From Parahalioglobus pacificus (GTDB lineage Bacteria > Pseudomonadota > Gammaproteobacteria > Pseudomonadales > Halieaceae), in NCBI RefSeq assembly GCF_014652275.1, contig NZ_BMYM01000001.1:806001-870000 (forward strand): a stretch of 64,000 nt of DNA, written 5' to 3'. Positions within the stretch are counted from its first letter, which is position 1. Each line of letters starts with the position of its first letter. The notes below the pieces were generated by a model. It was not told the origin of the DNA and ran no database searches. It saw only the letters and a list, made by a program, of their open reading frames with translations. Positions 19,003 to 28,557 of this stretch are shown piece by piece. The position numbers and the translations under genes were made by a program.

Positions 19003-21231
19003 ATGGTGCAGGTACGGGAACAGTTTGTCGTTGATGCGCAGGGTCAAATCGATCTTGAGCGCTGGCAGGCACAGCTGCCCGTCGAGCTAACCGACGATGA
19101 AGCGCTGACGCTGCGAACCGCGGCCAGGCTGGCGCGCGAAGCGCAGTCCCAGAACGGGGTAGACCCGGGCGACTGGGCGGTTAAAAGCAATGCGCTGCTA
19201 GCCGGCCTGGAAACGGCGCAGATTCTGGCGGACCTGCAGTTGGGCATCGACAGTCTGGTTGCCGGTATTCTCTATCGTTCAGTACGCGAAGAGCGCCTGA
19301 CGCTGGATCAACTGGCAACCACGTTCAGCGATGAGACGCTAAGGCAACTGCGCGGCGTCCTGCGAATGGCTGCCATCAGCGACCTGCAGATACAGCGCGA
19401 AGAGCCAGTACTGGGTCAGGCGCACGGGCAGAAAGACAATATTCGCAAGATGCTCATCGCCATGGTCGACGACGTGCGCGTGGCGTTGATCAAGCTGGCG
19501 GAGCGCACCAGTGCGATTCGGGCGGTGAAGACCGATGAACTGCGCAGACAGAGCGTGGCCAGGGAAGTGTTTGATGTGTACGCACCGCTGGCGCATCGTC
19601 TGGGTATTGGTCATTTAAAGTGGGAGCTGGAAGACCTGTCGTTCCGCTACCTTTACCCCGCGGCCTACCGCAAAATAGCGCGGTTACTAGATGGTAAGCG
19701 CCGGGAGCGCGACCGGTTCATCAATCGCGTTCGGGAAGACCTCAGCAAGGTACTGTCCCAGGCCGACCTTGAGTTCGAAATCACCGGCCGCGCGAAGCAT
19801 ATCTACAGCATTTGGCGAAAGATGCAGCGTAAGGGCATCGGTTTTTCGCAGGTGTACGATATCCGTGCAGTTCGTATTCTTGTGCCTGAAGTCAGGGATT
19901 GTTACGCCACGCTGGGGCTGGTGCACGGTTTGTGGCGCAACATTCCCAATGAGTTCGACGATTACGTCGCTAACCCCAAAGAGAACGGCTATCGGTCCCT
20001 GCATACAGCGGTTATTGGCCCTGAGGGGAAGATTCTGGAGGTTCAGATTCGCACCCACCAGATGCATGAGGAGGCAGAGCTCGGCGTTTGTGCGCACTGG
20101 CGTTATAAGGGCTCTGACAGTCAGGGCGGCATGGCCAGTACCTATGAGGAGAAAATCGCCTGGTTGCGTCAGGTGCTGGACTGGCACGAAGAAACCGGTG
20201 ATGCGCTGGAGGTGGCAGAGCAGTTCAGTTTCGATGTCGCCCAGGACAGGGTCTACGTTTTCACGCCCAAGGGCGACGTTGTTAACCTGGCCAATGGGGC
20301 CACACCTCTGGATTTCGCCTTCCACGTGCACACCGAAGTCGGGCATCGCTGCCGCGGCGCCAAAGTGAACGGCAGTATCGTGCCGTTGACCTATACGCTG
20401 CGCACTGGCGACAGGGTAGAGGTGCTGACCAGCAAGGACGGCCGCCCCAAGCGAGATTGGCTTCAGTCGGGCTTGGGGTACCTCAAAACCTCTCGTGCAC
20501 GCGCCAAGGTGCAGCATTGGTTCAAGGCCCAGGCGAGGGACGAAAACATTGATGCGGGGCGCCACCTGTTGGATCGGGAGTTTCGTCGAATGGCGCTTAC
20601 CAGCGTCGACTACAAACGTGTGGCCGCCAAAGTACAGTTACCGACAGTAGAAGACATGTACGCGGCTGTTGGTGCTGGCGAATTGTCCTCCGCACAGGTG
20701 CTGAATGCCGCCCAGGGATTGGTGGGTGATCGTCCAGAACCCGAGATGAAGCTTGGGCGTGGTGGCAGCCGAGACTATCGCGATCAGGTGCAGGTACAGG
20801 GCGTGGGCAATCTGCTCACCCAGATGGCCGGTTGTTGCAAGCCTTTGCCGGGGGATGCGATCTCCGGGTTTATCACGCGAGGGCGCGGCGTCACCGTGCA
20901 CCGGGCGGACTGTCCGCGTCTGATTAAACTGCAGGAATCCACAGAGCACCGCATTATAGATGTGGCCTGGGGCACGCAGCCTCAAAGTCATTATGAAGTG
21001 GAAATAGCCATCGAGGCATGGGACCGGCAGGGGCTGCTGCGCGATATCACCGAGCTGATGGCTAATGCGCGACTCAACGTCCTGGCGATCAATACCCAGA
21101 GCCACAAGACCTCGAACACCGCCACCATGCGCTTGCGGGTTGAGATTCCCAACTTGGGTGCCTTGTCGCGGCTGTTGGCGCGGATCAACCGCCTCAAGAA
21201 TGTTATCTCGGCCACGCGCATCATGGAGTAG
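19003..21231 (+). CDS. relA: GTP pyrophosphokinase RelA
   Basis: 742 residues. RelA makes (p)ppGpp on stalled ribosomes. The N-terminal hydrolase-like domain lacks the HD metal motif (LYRSVREE where bifunctional enzymes have HD), so it should be synthetase only. The synthetase carries EFDDYVANPKENGYRSLHT with the acidic ExDD motif of RelA. TGS (RVYVFTPKGDVVNLANGATPLDFAFHVH region), a zinc-finger-like part and a C-terminal ACT domain (from about residue 666) follow. It is the only RelA/SpoT homologue in the window; SpoT would be elsewhere. Confidence 0.96.
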   Translation: MVQVREQFVVDAQGQIDLERWQAQLPVELTDDEALTLRTAARLAREAQSQNGVDPGDWAVKSNALLAGLETAQILADLQLGIDSLVAGILYRSVREERLTLDQLATTFSDETLRQLRGVLRMAAISDLQIQREEPVLGQAHGQKDNIRKMLIAMVDDVRVALIKLAERTSAIRAVKTDELRRQSVAREVFDVYAPLAHRLGIGHLKWELEDLSFRYLYPAAYRKIARLLDGKRRERDRFINRVREDLSKVLSQADLEFEITGRAKHIYSIWRKMQRKGIGFSQVYDIRAVRILVPEVRDCYATLGLVHGLWRNIPNEFDDYVANPKENGYRSLHTAVIGPEGKILEVQIRTHQMHEEAELGVCAHWRYKGSDSQGGMASTYEEKIAWLRQVLDWHEETGDALEVAEQFSFDVAQDRVYVFTPKGDVVNLANGATPLDFAFHVHTEVGHRCRGAKVNGSIVPLTYTLRTGDRVEVLTSKDGRPKRDWLQSGLGYLKTSRARAKVQHWFKAQARDENIDAGRHLLDREFRRMALTSVDYKRVAAKVQLPTVEDMYAAVGAGELSSAQVLNAAQGLVGDRPEPEMKLGRGGSRDYRDQVQVQGVGNLLTQMAGCCKPLPGDAISGFITRGRGVTVHRADCPRLIKLQESTEHRIIDVAWGTQPQSHYEVEIAIEAWDRQGLLRDITELMANARLNVLAINTQSHKTSNTATMRLRVEIPNLGALSRLLARINRLKNVISATRIME

Positions 21232-21236
21232 AGCCT

Positions 21237-22043
21237 ATGTCAGAGCCCTATAGCACCCAGGACCTGTTGCGGGTTATGCAGCGCCTGCGCGACCCCGAGA
21301 ACGGCTGTCCCTGGGATATTGCACAGGACTTCGACACCATCGTTCCGTCCACCCTGGAGGAATGTTATGAACTCGTGGCCGCGATTGAACAGGGTGATTT
21401 TGAGCATGTTGCCGAGGAACTGGGTGATGTGTTGTTTCAGGTCATCTTTTATGCCCAGCTGGGTGCAGAGCGTGGACTTTTTGATTTCTCCCGGATTGTG
21501 GACACCTTGGTCGGTAAATTAGTCAGGCGTCATCCTCATGTGTTCGCCAACGGCCAGATTGAGGGCATTGTTGACTCGCAAACAGACGTGGCGCAGGTCA
21601 AGGAAACCTGGGAGGCGATTAAGCAGCAAGAACGAGCGGAGAAAAGCCAGCATGCAATCCTCGCTGACATTCCCGTGGCACTGCCAGCGCTGCCCCGCGC
21701 GCAAAAACTGCAAAAGCGTGCGTCGGGAGTGGGCTTTGACTGGGCCGAACCTCAAGCAGTGCTGGAAAAGATCGACGAAGAGCTGCTGGAACTGCGTGCG
21801 GCGATCGAGGCTGGCGATGCCGTGAATATCGATGAGGAACTAGGCGATGTTCTGTTCTCCGTGACTAATCTGGCGCGTCATTTGAAGCTGGATGCAGAAA
21901 CCAGCCTGCGTCGCTCCAGTAGTAAATTCGAGCAGCGATTTGTGGCGATGGAGGCCGCAGCCAAGGCGCAGGGCAGGGCGCTGGATTCGCTGTCAGAAGC
22001 CGAGCTCGATGGTCTGTGGGAGCAGGCCAAGCGGGGTTGCTAG
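21237..22043 (+). CDS. mazG: nucleoside triphosphate pyrophosphohydrolase MazG
   Basis: 268 residues with two MazG repeats. It hydrolyses NTPs to NMP and pyrophosphate and can lower ppGpp levels through nucleotide pools. The first repeat has the LRDPENGCPWD start and an EELGDVLFQVIFYAQL metal-binding helix; the second has DEELGDVLFSVTNLARHL. It begins 5 bases after relA, an association conserved in gammaproteobacteria. Confidence 0.96.
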   Translation: MSEPYSTQDLLRVMQRLRDPENGCPWDIAQDFDTIVPSTLEECYELVAAIEQGDFEHVAEELGDVLFQVIFYAQLGAERGLFDFSRIVDTLVGKLVRRHPHVFANGQIEGIVDSQTDVAQVKETWEAIKQQERAEKSQHAILADIPVALPALPRAQKLQKRASGVGFDWAEPQAVLEKIDEELLELRAAIEAGDAVNIDEELGDVLFSVTNLARHLKLDAETSLRRSSSKFEQRFVAMEAAAKAQGRALDSLSEAELDGLWEQAKRGC

Positions 22044-22122
22044 CATACTTGCCCCTGTGTAAGGTTACTGCCCTCGTTGAATACCCCAATCGGCTGGTGA
22101 CAGCTGACCGATAAAGTTTTGA

Positions 22123-22782
<660 letters not shown>

Positions 22783-22804
22783 GACGAAAATGATTTGATG
22801 AATA

Positions 22805-22826
22805 GGGGCATTGCGCCCCTTTTTTT
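22805..22826 (+). terminator. intrinsic terminator after adk
   Basis: A GGGGC stem (22805-22809), loop ATTGC, GCCCC (22815-22819) and seven T residues directly after. It lies 23 bases past the adk stop and should end the long rpoE-to-adk stretch. Confidence 0.85.
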
Positions 22827-23171
22827 GCGTCTTAAGACTTTTTCACACAGTTTTTTTCACACCCGACTCTCAAGTTTTGGTGGCGAGTAATCGTTATCGA
22901 ATACTCAATCCTGGCATGATCTGACGCGTTGAACGTGCAGTGCATTGCTAGCGAATTTCATTTTTGCACTATTTTTACAGTGTTATGAGTGTACTGCAGT
23001 CGCGCTCGTTCTCAATACGACCTGGGTTGCGCGAGAAAATGCATAGAGCAATACGCTTGTATGCATGCGTTTGCCCCTTGTTTTTCTGCGCGCTGTGGCT
23101 GTTGTGGCCTGTTTTTAATGTTGCTATGTTCGAGAAGCGTTATCCAATACCTAACAGTGGAGACCTGGGAA
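22827..23171 (+). other. A/T-rich intergenic region upstream of the H1-like gene
   Basis: 345 bases without a convincing gene. It holds a short direct repeat of T-run plus CACAC near 22838-22862. The region must contain the promoter of the H1-like gene, but I cannot pick a clear -35/-10 pair. Open frames run through it (for example from 22964 and 22989), but their N-termini are Cys/Arg-rich and non-conserved in appearance, so I do not call them. Confidence 0.5.
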
Positions 23172-24014
23172 ATGGCAACCGCGAAGAAGAAAAAGACAAC
23201 TGCTCGTGGCAAAGCCGCGGCGAAAAAGGCACCCGCCAAGCGTAAGGCAGTGGCTAAACGGAGGGCGCCCGCTAAGCCCAAAGCGACTGCGACATCGCCA
23301 GCCGTCGCTAAAGCCAACGAGGTGTTGGCTAAGTTAGAAAAGTCTATTGCGTCAGAAAAGAAAGCCTTGGCGGCAGCCAAGAAAAAAGCAGAGTCTGCAC
23401 GTAAGAAAGCCAGCAAGAGTAAAAAGGCCGCTGACCGTCGCTCTGCGAAAGCAGCGTCCAATGCGTCAGCAAAGGTTTCCTCTCGGATCAAGGCGATTCG
23501 AGAGCGAGTTTCCGCTGCGCGTCAGCGCCTGATGGAAGCCGCTGAGACTGCGAAAGTGAAAGCGGCACAGCTGGCTGCGAAAGAGCAGATTCTGCAGCGT
23601 AAAGCAGAGCTTGCTGCAAAAGCAGAGCTGGACAAGGCAAAAGCGCTGGCTGCGCACGCAGAAAAGTGGGCCAAAGCAAGGGCCAAGGCTGACGCCAAGA
23701 AGCTGGCGGCATTGGAGGCCCGGTTGGAGCGTCAGGTGAAGTCTGCGGAGAAGAAAGCCAAGGCGAAAGTGAAGGCTGCTGAGAAGAAGGCTGCAGCCAA
23801 GAAGAAGGCGGCTCCTAAAAAGAAAGCAGCACCCAAGAAAAAAGCGGTAGCTAAGAAAAAAGCGACAGCGAAAAAGGCGGCGCCTAAGCGCAAAGTAGCC
23901 GCCAAGAAGGTCGCGGCAAAAAAGGCTGCGCCCAAAAAGGCAGCGGCTAAAAAGAAGGCGGCACCCAAGCGCAAAGCGGCGGCCAAGAAAAAGTCACCCG
24001 TCAAGCGCAAATAG
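23172..24014 (+). CDS. histone H1-like / AlgP-like Lys-Ala-rich DNA-binding protein
   Basis: 280 residues from the ATG at 23172, giving MATAKKKKTTARGKAAAKKAPAKRK. The composition is dominated by Lys, Ala, Pro and Arg. The middle part (about residues 40-200) is a long predicted helix with Ala/Lys/Glu heptads; the C-terminal third is built of AAPKKK / AAKKK / AAPKRK-type repeats, as in eukaryotic H1 tails and Pseudomonas AlgP (AlgR3). Such proteins bind DNA non-specifically and may organise the nucleoid or tune transcription. The frame is open further upstream, but the ATG at 23172 begins the low-complexity protein directly. The gene stands alone, between a terminator before and a strong terminator after. 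Repeat number may vary between strains. Confidence 0.82.
   Translation: MATAKKKKTTARGKAAAKKAPAKRKAVAKRRAPAKPKATATSPAVAKANEVLAKLEKSIASEKKALAAAKKKAESARKKASKSKKAADRRSAKAASNASAKVSSRIKAIRERVSAARQRLMEAAETAKVKAAQLAAKEQILQRKAELAAKAELDKAKALAAHAEKWAKARAKADAKKLAALEARLERQVKSAEKKAKAKVKAAEKKAAAKKKAAPKKKAAPKKKAVAKKKATAKKAAPKRKVAAKKVAAKKAAPKKAAAKKKAAPKRKAAAKKKSPVKRK
23790..24012 (+). repeat. Lys/Ala/Pro-coding tandem repeat tract
   Basis: The 3' quarter of the H1-like gene consists of imperfect 9-18-base units encoding AAPKKK, AVAKKK, ATAKKA, AAPKRK and VAAKK. The units differ at synonymous positions, so this is an old, diverged repeat rather than a recent expansion. It is a site where slippage or assembly collapse could alter length. 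Confidence 0.7.
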
Positions 24015-24030
24015 CAGTGCTCTACTAGCG

Positions 24031-24065
24031 AAAAGCCCCGATGCAGTCGTATCGGGGCTTTTTTT
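24031..24065 (+). terminator. strong intrinsic terminator after the H1-like gene
   Basis: The stem AGCCCCGAT pairs with ATCGGGGCT around the eight-base loop GCAGTCGT, with a run of As before and seven Ts after. The A/T flanks on both sides let it work in both directions, which would also stop transcription from the convergent mobA. Confidence 0.92.
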
Positions 24066-24072
24066 CGCCCGC

Positions 24073-24645
24073 TTATCGGTAATTCACGTTAGTGAAAGCA
24101 TGCGCTTCGTTAGCGAACGATACGGCCTCGGTGTTGAGCGTTTGCAACCAGTGGCGTACTGATCGCTGCCCACTGTCTAGATACGGAGACAGGGTGGGCA
24201 GTGCTCGTTGGCGCAACAAGAGGCAGAGATAGTGCTGGCGTCCATCGCTCTGCGCATACACGGCGTCTGTTGCAGGCGTCATTGCCGCCAGTAATCTAGC
24301 GCCCAGGTTCGAAGGTATGTTTGGTGTGTCGCAGGGTGTTACCAGCAGCAGCGGCGTGTTTATCTCGCCGAGGGCCTCTATTCCGGCCAGTGGCCCCTGG
24401 AAATCGGCGCGTAAGTCCGTAACAAGTCGGTCTGCATAGGGCCGGTAATGTTCTGCATTCCGATTGCAGCTAATCACGATGGTGCTTGCCTGTGGGCGCA
24501 GCCGTTCAATGGTAGCTGCTATGAGCGGGCGCCCGTCAATGTCGACCAAGCCCTTGTCAACACCCCCCATGCGCGAGCCCCTGCCGCCAGCGAGAATCAG
24601 TCCGGTGATATCGGTGCGGTGTTGCCCGAATTCAGTGCGCTCCAT
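24073..24645 (-). CDS. mobA: molybdenum cofactor guanylyltransferase MobA
   Basis: 190 residues. MobA joins GMP to molybdopterin to make the MGD cofactor. The nucleotide-binding signature LILAGGRGSRMGGVDKGLV is near residues 17-35; PLAGIEAL and the TPCDTPNIP metal-binding segment follow. No other molybdenum genes are visible in the window, so the gene stands alone. It converges on the H1-like gene and is divergent from tsaB. Confidence 0.92.
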   Translation of the reverse strand: MERTEFGQHRTDITGLILAGGRGSRMGGVDKGLVDIDGRPLIAATIERLRPQASTIVISCNRNAEHYRPYADRLVTDLRADFQGPLAGIEALGEINTPLLLVTPCDTPNIPSNLGARLLAAMTPATDAVYAQSDGRQHYLCLLLRQRALPTLSPYLDSGQRSVRHWLQTLNTEAVSFANEAHAFTNVNYR

Positions 24646-24726
24646 GCCGGGTACGTTACCACGCGGCAGGGCAGTGTGTGATAATCACGCATCCACTAGA
24701 TTGAATAGCAGTAACGACTTCGCACA

Positions 24727-25482
24727 GTGACAAGCGACCGCGACCACAGCACCCTCGGCATCCTCGCACTCGATACGGCAACAGATGCCTGCACCCTGGC
24801 CCTCCGTCAGGGCGACAGCATTGCTGCAGTGCATGAGGTGATCCCCCGGCAGCACAGCCAGCGGATATTGCCGCTGCTTGAACGCCTGCTGCCCGGCGGT
24901 AATGTGAGCGCAGCCGGTGTTAGTCTTATTGCTTATGGAGAAGGCCCAGGCTCGTTCACCGGCCTGCGTATTGCGGCCAGTGCGGCGCAGGGCATTGCTT
25001 TTGCGGCAGAATTGCCAGCAGTGGCTGTGTCGACCTTGGCCTGTCAGGCGGCCACTGCAGCGCGAGAAGGGTTAGTTGATAAGGCCGTGGGAACACTGGT
25101 TCTCAGCACTATCGATGCGCGTATAGATGAGCTGTATTTCGCGCTTTATCGAATCACAGAGGGTGTGCCCGAAACGGTAATGGATGCCAGTCATTGTGCC
25201 CCCGAGGCGCTACCACTGGGCGAAATGGCAGTTATTGCCGGACAAGATCCCATTCATGTGGTGGGCAGCGGTGCAATGTACGCCGCGAGGTTTCCCACAA
25301 GTCCGCTGTTGAGGGTGCCACCGGCGGCGGAAGCACTTCTGCCGAACGCCGTGGATATGATCGCTCTGGCCGAGCACGCCCACAGCGCCGGACACCTACT
25401 CAAGCCAGAGCAGATAGTGCCGCGCTATGTACAGGAGAGCGTGGGTTGGAAGAAGTTGGCTGAGCAGGGCAAGGGGCGTTAA
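24727..25482 (+). CDS. tsaB: tRNA threonylcarbamoyladenosine protein TsaB
   Basis: 251 residues, starting at GTG. TsaB pairs with TsaD in making t6A37 of ANN-decoding tRNAs. The N-terminal ILALDTATDACTLAL and the YGEGPGSFTGLRIAASAAQGIAF motif are typical of the ASKHA-fold family. The stop overlaps the uppP ATG by one base (TAATG), so the pair is coupled. Confidence 0.93.
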   Translation: MTSDRDHSTLGILALDTATDACTLALRQGDSIAAVHEVIPRQHSQRILPLLERLLPGGNVSAAGVSLIAYGEGPGSFTGLRIAASAAQGIAFAAELPAVAVSTLACQAATAAREGLVDKAVGTLVLSTIDARIDELYFALYRITEGVPETVMDASHCAPEALPLGEMAVIAGQDPIHVVGSGAMYAARFPTSPLLRVPPAAEALLPNAVDMIALAEHAHSAGHLLKPEQIVPRYVQESVGWKKLAEQGKGR

Positions 25483-26282
25483 TGGATTGGTTGCAAGCGC
25501 TGGCGCTGGCGGCTCTTCAGGGGCTCACAGAATTTTTGCCCATATCCAGCTCTGCGCACCTGATACTGCCTTCGAAGCTGCTGGGTTGGGATGACCAGGG
25601 GCTGGCATTCGATATTGCGGTGCATGTTGGCACCTTGCTAGCAGTGCTTCTCTACTACCGCCGTGACCTGATCGCGCTAGCGCAGGGCACCTTGCAGGGT
25701 ATTGCCAGACGCGAGATCAACGACGAAGTCTCCATGGTGTGGTATCTCGCACTGGCCTCAGTGCCCGTAGCGCTGGTGGGCCTCGCGGGCGAATCCCTGA
25801 TTGCGGGCGAATTGCGCAGCATACTGGTGATCGCAACTACCACCGTGGTCTTTGGTGTGTTGCTGGGCTGGTCCGATTGGTGTAATCGTCGTCTTCCAAG
25901 TTTCAGGCCATTGTCGTTACCAATTGCGATCGGCATAGGATTAGCGCAGGCCGTGGCACCCATTCCCGGTGTTTCGCGATCTGGCATCACAATTACTGCT
26001 GCCCTGTTCTTGGGGTTAGATCGTCACGCAGCGGCACGCTTCTCTTTCCTTCTGTCTATTCCCGTCATTGCTGGCGCGGGCTTGGTTAAGACACTGGAGC
26101 TGTTGGACAGTGGTGTGTCGGTGGACTGGCCAATGCTGGCTTTTGCCGTCGCGGTTGCCGCATTAACGGCCTATGCCTGTATCGCTGCGTTCTTGCGCCT
26201 GCTCGACCGTATCGGGTTGATGCCGTTTGTGTACTATCGACTCGCGCTGGGCTTGGCGCTGTTTGTGGTTTGGTGGATGTGA
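25482..26282 (+). CDS. uppP: undecaprenyl-diphosphatase UppP (BacA)
   Basis: 266 residues, polytopic membrane protein with about eight segments. It dephosphorylates undecaprenyl pyrophosphate to recycle the lipid carrier of the cell wall and confers bacitracin tolerance. The two active-site motifs are both intact: EFLPISSSAHLIL near residue 17 and PGVSRSGITI near residue 165. It overlaps tsaB by one base. Confidence 0.96.
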   Translation: MDWLQALALAALQGLTEFLPISSSAHLILPSKLLGWDDQGLAFDIAVHVGTLLAVLLYYRRDLIALAQGTLQGIARREINDEVSMVWYLALASVPVALVGLAGESLIAGELRSILVIATTTVVFGVLLGWSDWCNRRLPSFRPLSLPIAIGIGLAQAVAPIPGVSRSGITITAALFLGLDRHAAARFSFLLSIPVIAGAGLVKTLELLDSGVSVDWPMLAFAVAVAALTAYACIAAFLRLLDRIGLMPFVYYRLALGLALFVVWWM

Positions 26283-26319
26283 AGCTGCTTGAGCTTCAGT
26301 TATCGAGGATGAATCGACA

Positions 26320-27201
26320 ATGAAACTGGCGTTTATCGGCCTGGGCGTGATGGGTTACCCCATGGCTGGGCATCTGCAACGAGCCGGCCATTCGGTCACG
26401 GTATTCAATCGCAGTGCAGAAAAGGCTCGGCTTTGGTGTGACGAGTATGGCGGTGAGAGTGCGAGCACACCGGACCTGGCAGCGCAGGGCGCCGACATAG
26501 TGTTTGTCTGTGTGGGCAATGACGATGATGTGCGTCAGGTTACCACAGGGGATGAAGGGGCGCTTGCCCGTATGAGCGAAGGGGCCTTGCTGGTTGACCA
26601 CACGACAGCGTCAGCGGAGCTGGCGCGTGATTTGGCTTCTGCTTGCGCGGAAAAGGGTGTCGGCTTTCTTGATGCCCCTGTGAGCGGCGGGCAGGCTGGC
26701 GCAGAAAACGGTGTACTGACGGTGATGGTCGGCGGTCAGCAAGAGCACTTCGACACCGCAGCACCGGTGCTGGATGCCTACGCCCGCTGTGCGCGATTGC
26801 TGGGCCCCGTGGGCAGTGGTCAATTGGCCAAGATGGTGAATCAAGTCTGCATTGCTGGAGTCGTGCAAGGTCTTGCGGAGGCCTTTAGCCTGTCGGAGGC
26901 GGCGGGCCTGGATACCGCAGCCGTTGTCGAGGTTATCTCCCAAGGTGCAGCACAAAGCTGGCAAATGGAGAACCGCTACCAGACGATGCTGGCGGACGAG
27001 TACGAACACGGTTTTGCCGTGGACTGGATGCGCAAGGACTTGGGAATGGTGCTGGCCGAGGCCAAACGTCACGGCCTTACTCTGCCTGTGACCGAGTTGG
27101 TCGATGGCTACTATGCTGACGTCCAGGGCATGGGCGGCGCGCGCTGGGATACGTCCAGCCTCTACGCACGAATGAAATCAATATCGGAGACGAGCGAATG
27201 A
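26320..27201 (+). CDS. NAD(P)-dependent beta-hydroxyacid dehydrogenase (HIBADH family)
   Basis: 293 residues. Rossmann motif [15 protein letters not shown] at residues 5-19, substrate-binding [14 protein letters not shown] near residue 118, and the catalytic Lys171 in GQLAKMVNQ. The family includes 3-hydroxyisobutyrate, tartronate semialdehyde and glyoxylate/succinic semialdehyde reductases; the exact substrate cannot be told from motifs. Its stop overlaps the apeB start by four bases (ATGA), which suggests co-expression with an aminopeptidase rather than a valine pathway. Confidence 0.88.
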   Translation: MKLAFIGLGVMGYPMAGHLQRAGHSVTVFNRSAEKARLWCDEYGGESASTPDLAAQGADIVFVCVGNDDDVRQVTTGDEGALARMSEGALLVDHTTASAELARDLASACAEKGVGFLDAPVSGGQAGAENGVLTVMVGGQQEHFDTAAPVLDAYARCARLLGPVGSGQLAKMVNQVCIAGVVQGLAEAFSLSEAAGLDTAAVVEVISQGAAQSWQMENRYQTMLADEYEHGFAVDWMRKDLGMVLAEAKRHGLTLPVTELVDGYYADVQGMGGARWDTSSLYARMKSISETSE

Positions 27202-28517
27202 GCGCCGAGAAAGCGGACTATGCTGGCTTCAACGAAGGCTTGTGCCAGTTTCTGAGCCAGGCGACTACGCCGTTTCATGCCGTTAGAGCAATGGCAGAGC
27301 GACTGGAGTCGGCCGGGTTTCAAGCATTGTCAGAAAGCGAATCCTGGACGCTGGAGTCGGGGGGGCGTTACTACACGACGCGCAATGACAGCTCGCTGAT
27401 CGCGTTTGTCCATGGGACAGAAGATCCAGCCGAGTCGGGCGCGCGACTGGTGGGTGCACACACTGATAGCCCCAATCTTGCTGTTAAGCCTGTGCCCGAA
27501 CATAGTAGTGGCGGGTATTACCGGCTTGGGGTGGAAGTGTATGGCGGTGTACTGCTGAACCCCTGGTTTGACCGGGACTTATCTATGGCAGGCCGGGTCA
27601 GTTACGAGGATGGCCCGGGTAACCTAAAAACGGCACTGGTCGACTTTCGTAAGCCCTTGGCGGTGATTCCCAGCCTCGCCATTCACCTGGACCGCGAGGC
27701 CAACAAACAGCGCTCGATCAACCCGCAGAAGCATATTTTGCCGGTGTTGGGACAGCTGGGAGAGGGCGAGTCGCCGGATTTTCGGGCCCTGCTGCGCAAG
27801 CAGCTGTTGCTCGAGCATCCTCAGGCCGATGTGGCGACGGTTCTGGATTATGAGATTGCCTTCTACGATACGCAGGCCGCATCGATGGTCGGGCTGCAGC
27901 AGGAGTTTCTGGCCTCAGCTCGACTCGACAACTTGTTGAGCTGTTATGTGGGCTTGCAAGCCTTATTGTCCGCCGATAACACACATACCGCAGTCCTTGT
28001 CTGTAATGACCACGAAGAGGTGGGCTCTCTTTCGGCGGCCGGCGCACAGGGCCCTATGTTGAGTTCGGTGCTCAGGCGCATAGCTGGTGACGAGGAGAGC
28101 TATGCACGACTAGTGCAGCGCTCCATGCTGGTATCGGCAGATAACGCTCACGGCATTCATCCCAATTACCCCGATAAACACGACAATAATCACGGCCCAG
28201 TGCTGAACCACGGTCCGGTTCTCAAGCTCAATGCGAACCAGCGCTATGCCAGCAATAGCGAGACAACAGGCTTGTTCCGTTTGTTGGCCAAGCAGGTGGA
28301 CGTACCCCTGCAAGCGTTTGTCGTACGAACCGATATGGCTTGCGGCAGCACTATTGGCCCGATCACCGCTGGTGAAACCGGCATTCGTACGCTGGATGTG
28401 GGTGTGCCTACCTTTGCCATGCACTCGATCCGTGAATTAGCCGGTTATCGCGACGGCTGCGACCTGGCTCGCGTACTGGGTCAGTTCTACCGCCACCCCG
28501 GGGCTGTGGTGATTTGA
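27198..28517 (+). CDS. apeB: M18 family aminopeptidase (aspartyl aminopeptidase-like)
   Basis: 439 residues. Zinc-dependent cytosolic aminopeptidase of the M18 family, releasing acidic or neutral N-terminal residues. Metal ligands are visible in GAHTDSP (His88, Asp90), CNDHEEVGS (acidic pair) and the terminal [10 protein letters not shown] segment. The GSTIGPITA stretch is also conserved in the family. No signal peptide. It overlaps the upstream dehydrogenase by four bases. Confidence 0.93.
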   Translation: MSAEKADYAGFNEGLCQFLSQATTPFHAVRAMAERLESAGFQALSESESWTLESGGRYYTTRNDSSLIAFVHGTEDPAESGARLVGAHTDSPNLAVKPVPEHSSGGYYRLGVEVYGGVLLNPWFDRDLSMAGRVSYEDGPGNLKTALVDFRKPLAVIPSLAIHLDREANKQRSINPQKHILPVLGQLGEGESPDFRALLRKQLLLEHPQADVATVLDYEIAFYDTQAASMVGLQQEFLASARLDNLLSCYVGLQALLSADNTHTAVLVCNDHEEVGSLSAAGAQGPMLSSVLRRIAGDEESYARLVQRSMLVSADNAHGIHPNYPDKHDNNHGPVLNHGPVLKLNANQRYASNSETTGLFRLLAKQVDVPLQAFVVRTDMACGSTIGPITAGETGIRTLDVGVPTFAMHSIRELAGYRDGCDLARVLGQFYRHPGAVVI

Positions 28518-28557
28518 TGTACTGCGTGTCTCTGGTTTGTTGTAAGGGCTAACCGGG

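Noticed and set aside
22964-23245. Open frame of 93 codons ahead of and overlapping the H1-like gene
   Set aside because: It is in a different frame from the well-supported H1-like protein, rich in Cys/Arg/Trp with no ribosome site, and ends inside the H1 gene. Taken as chance.
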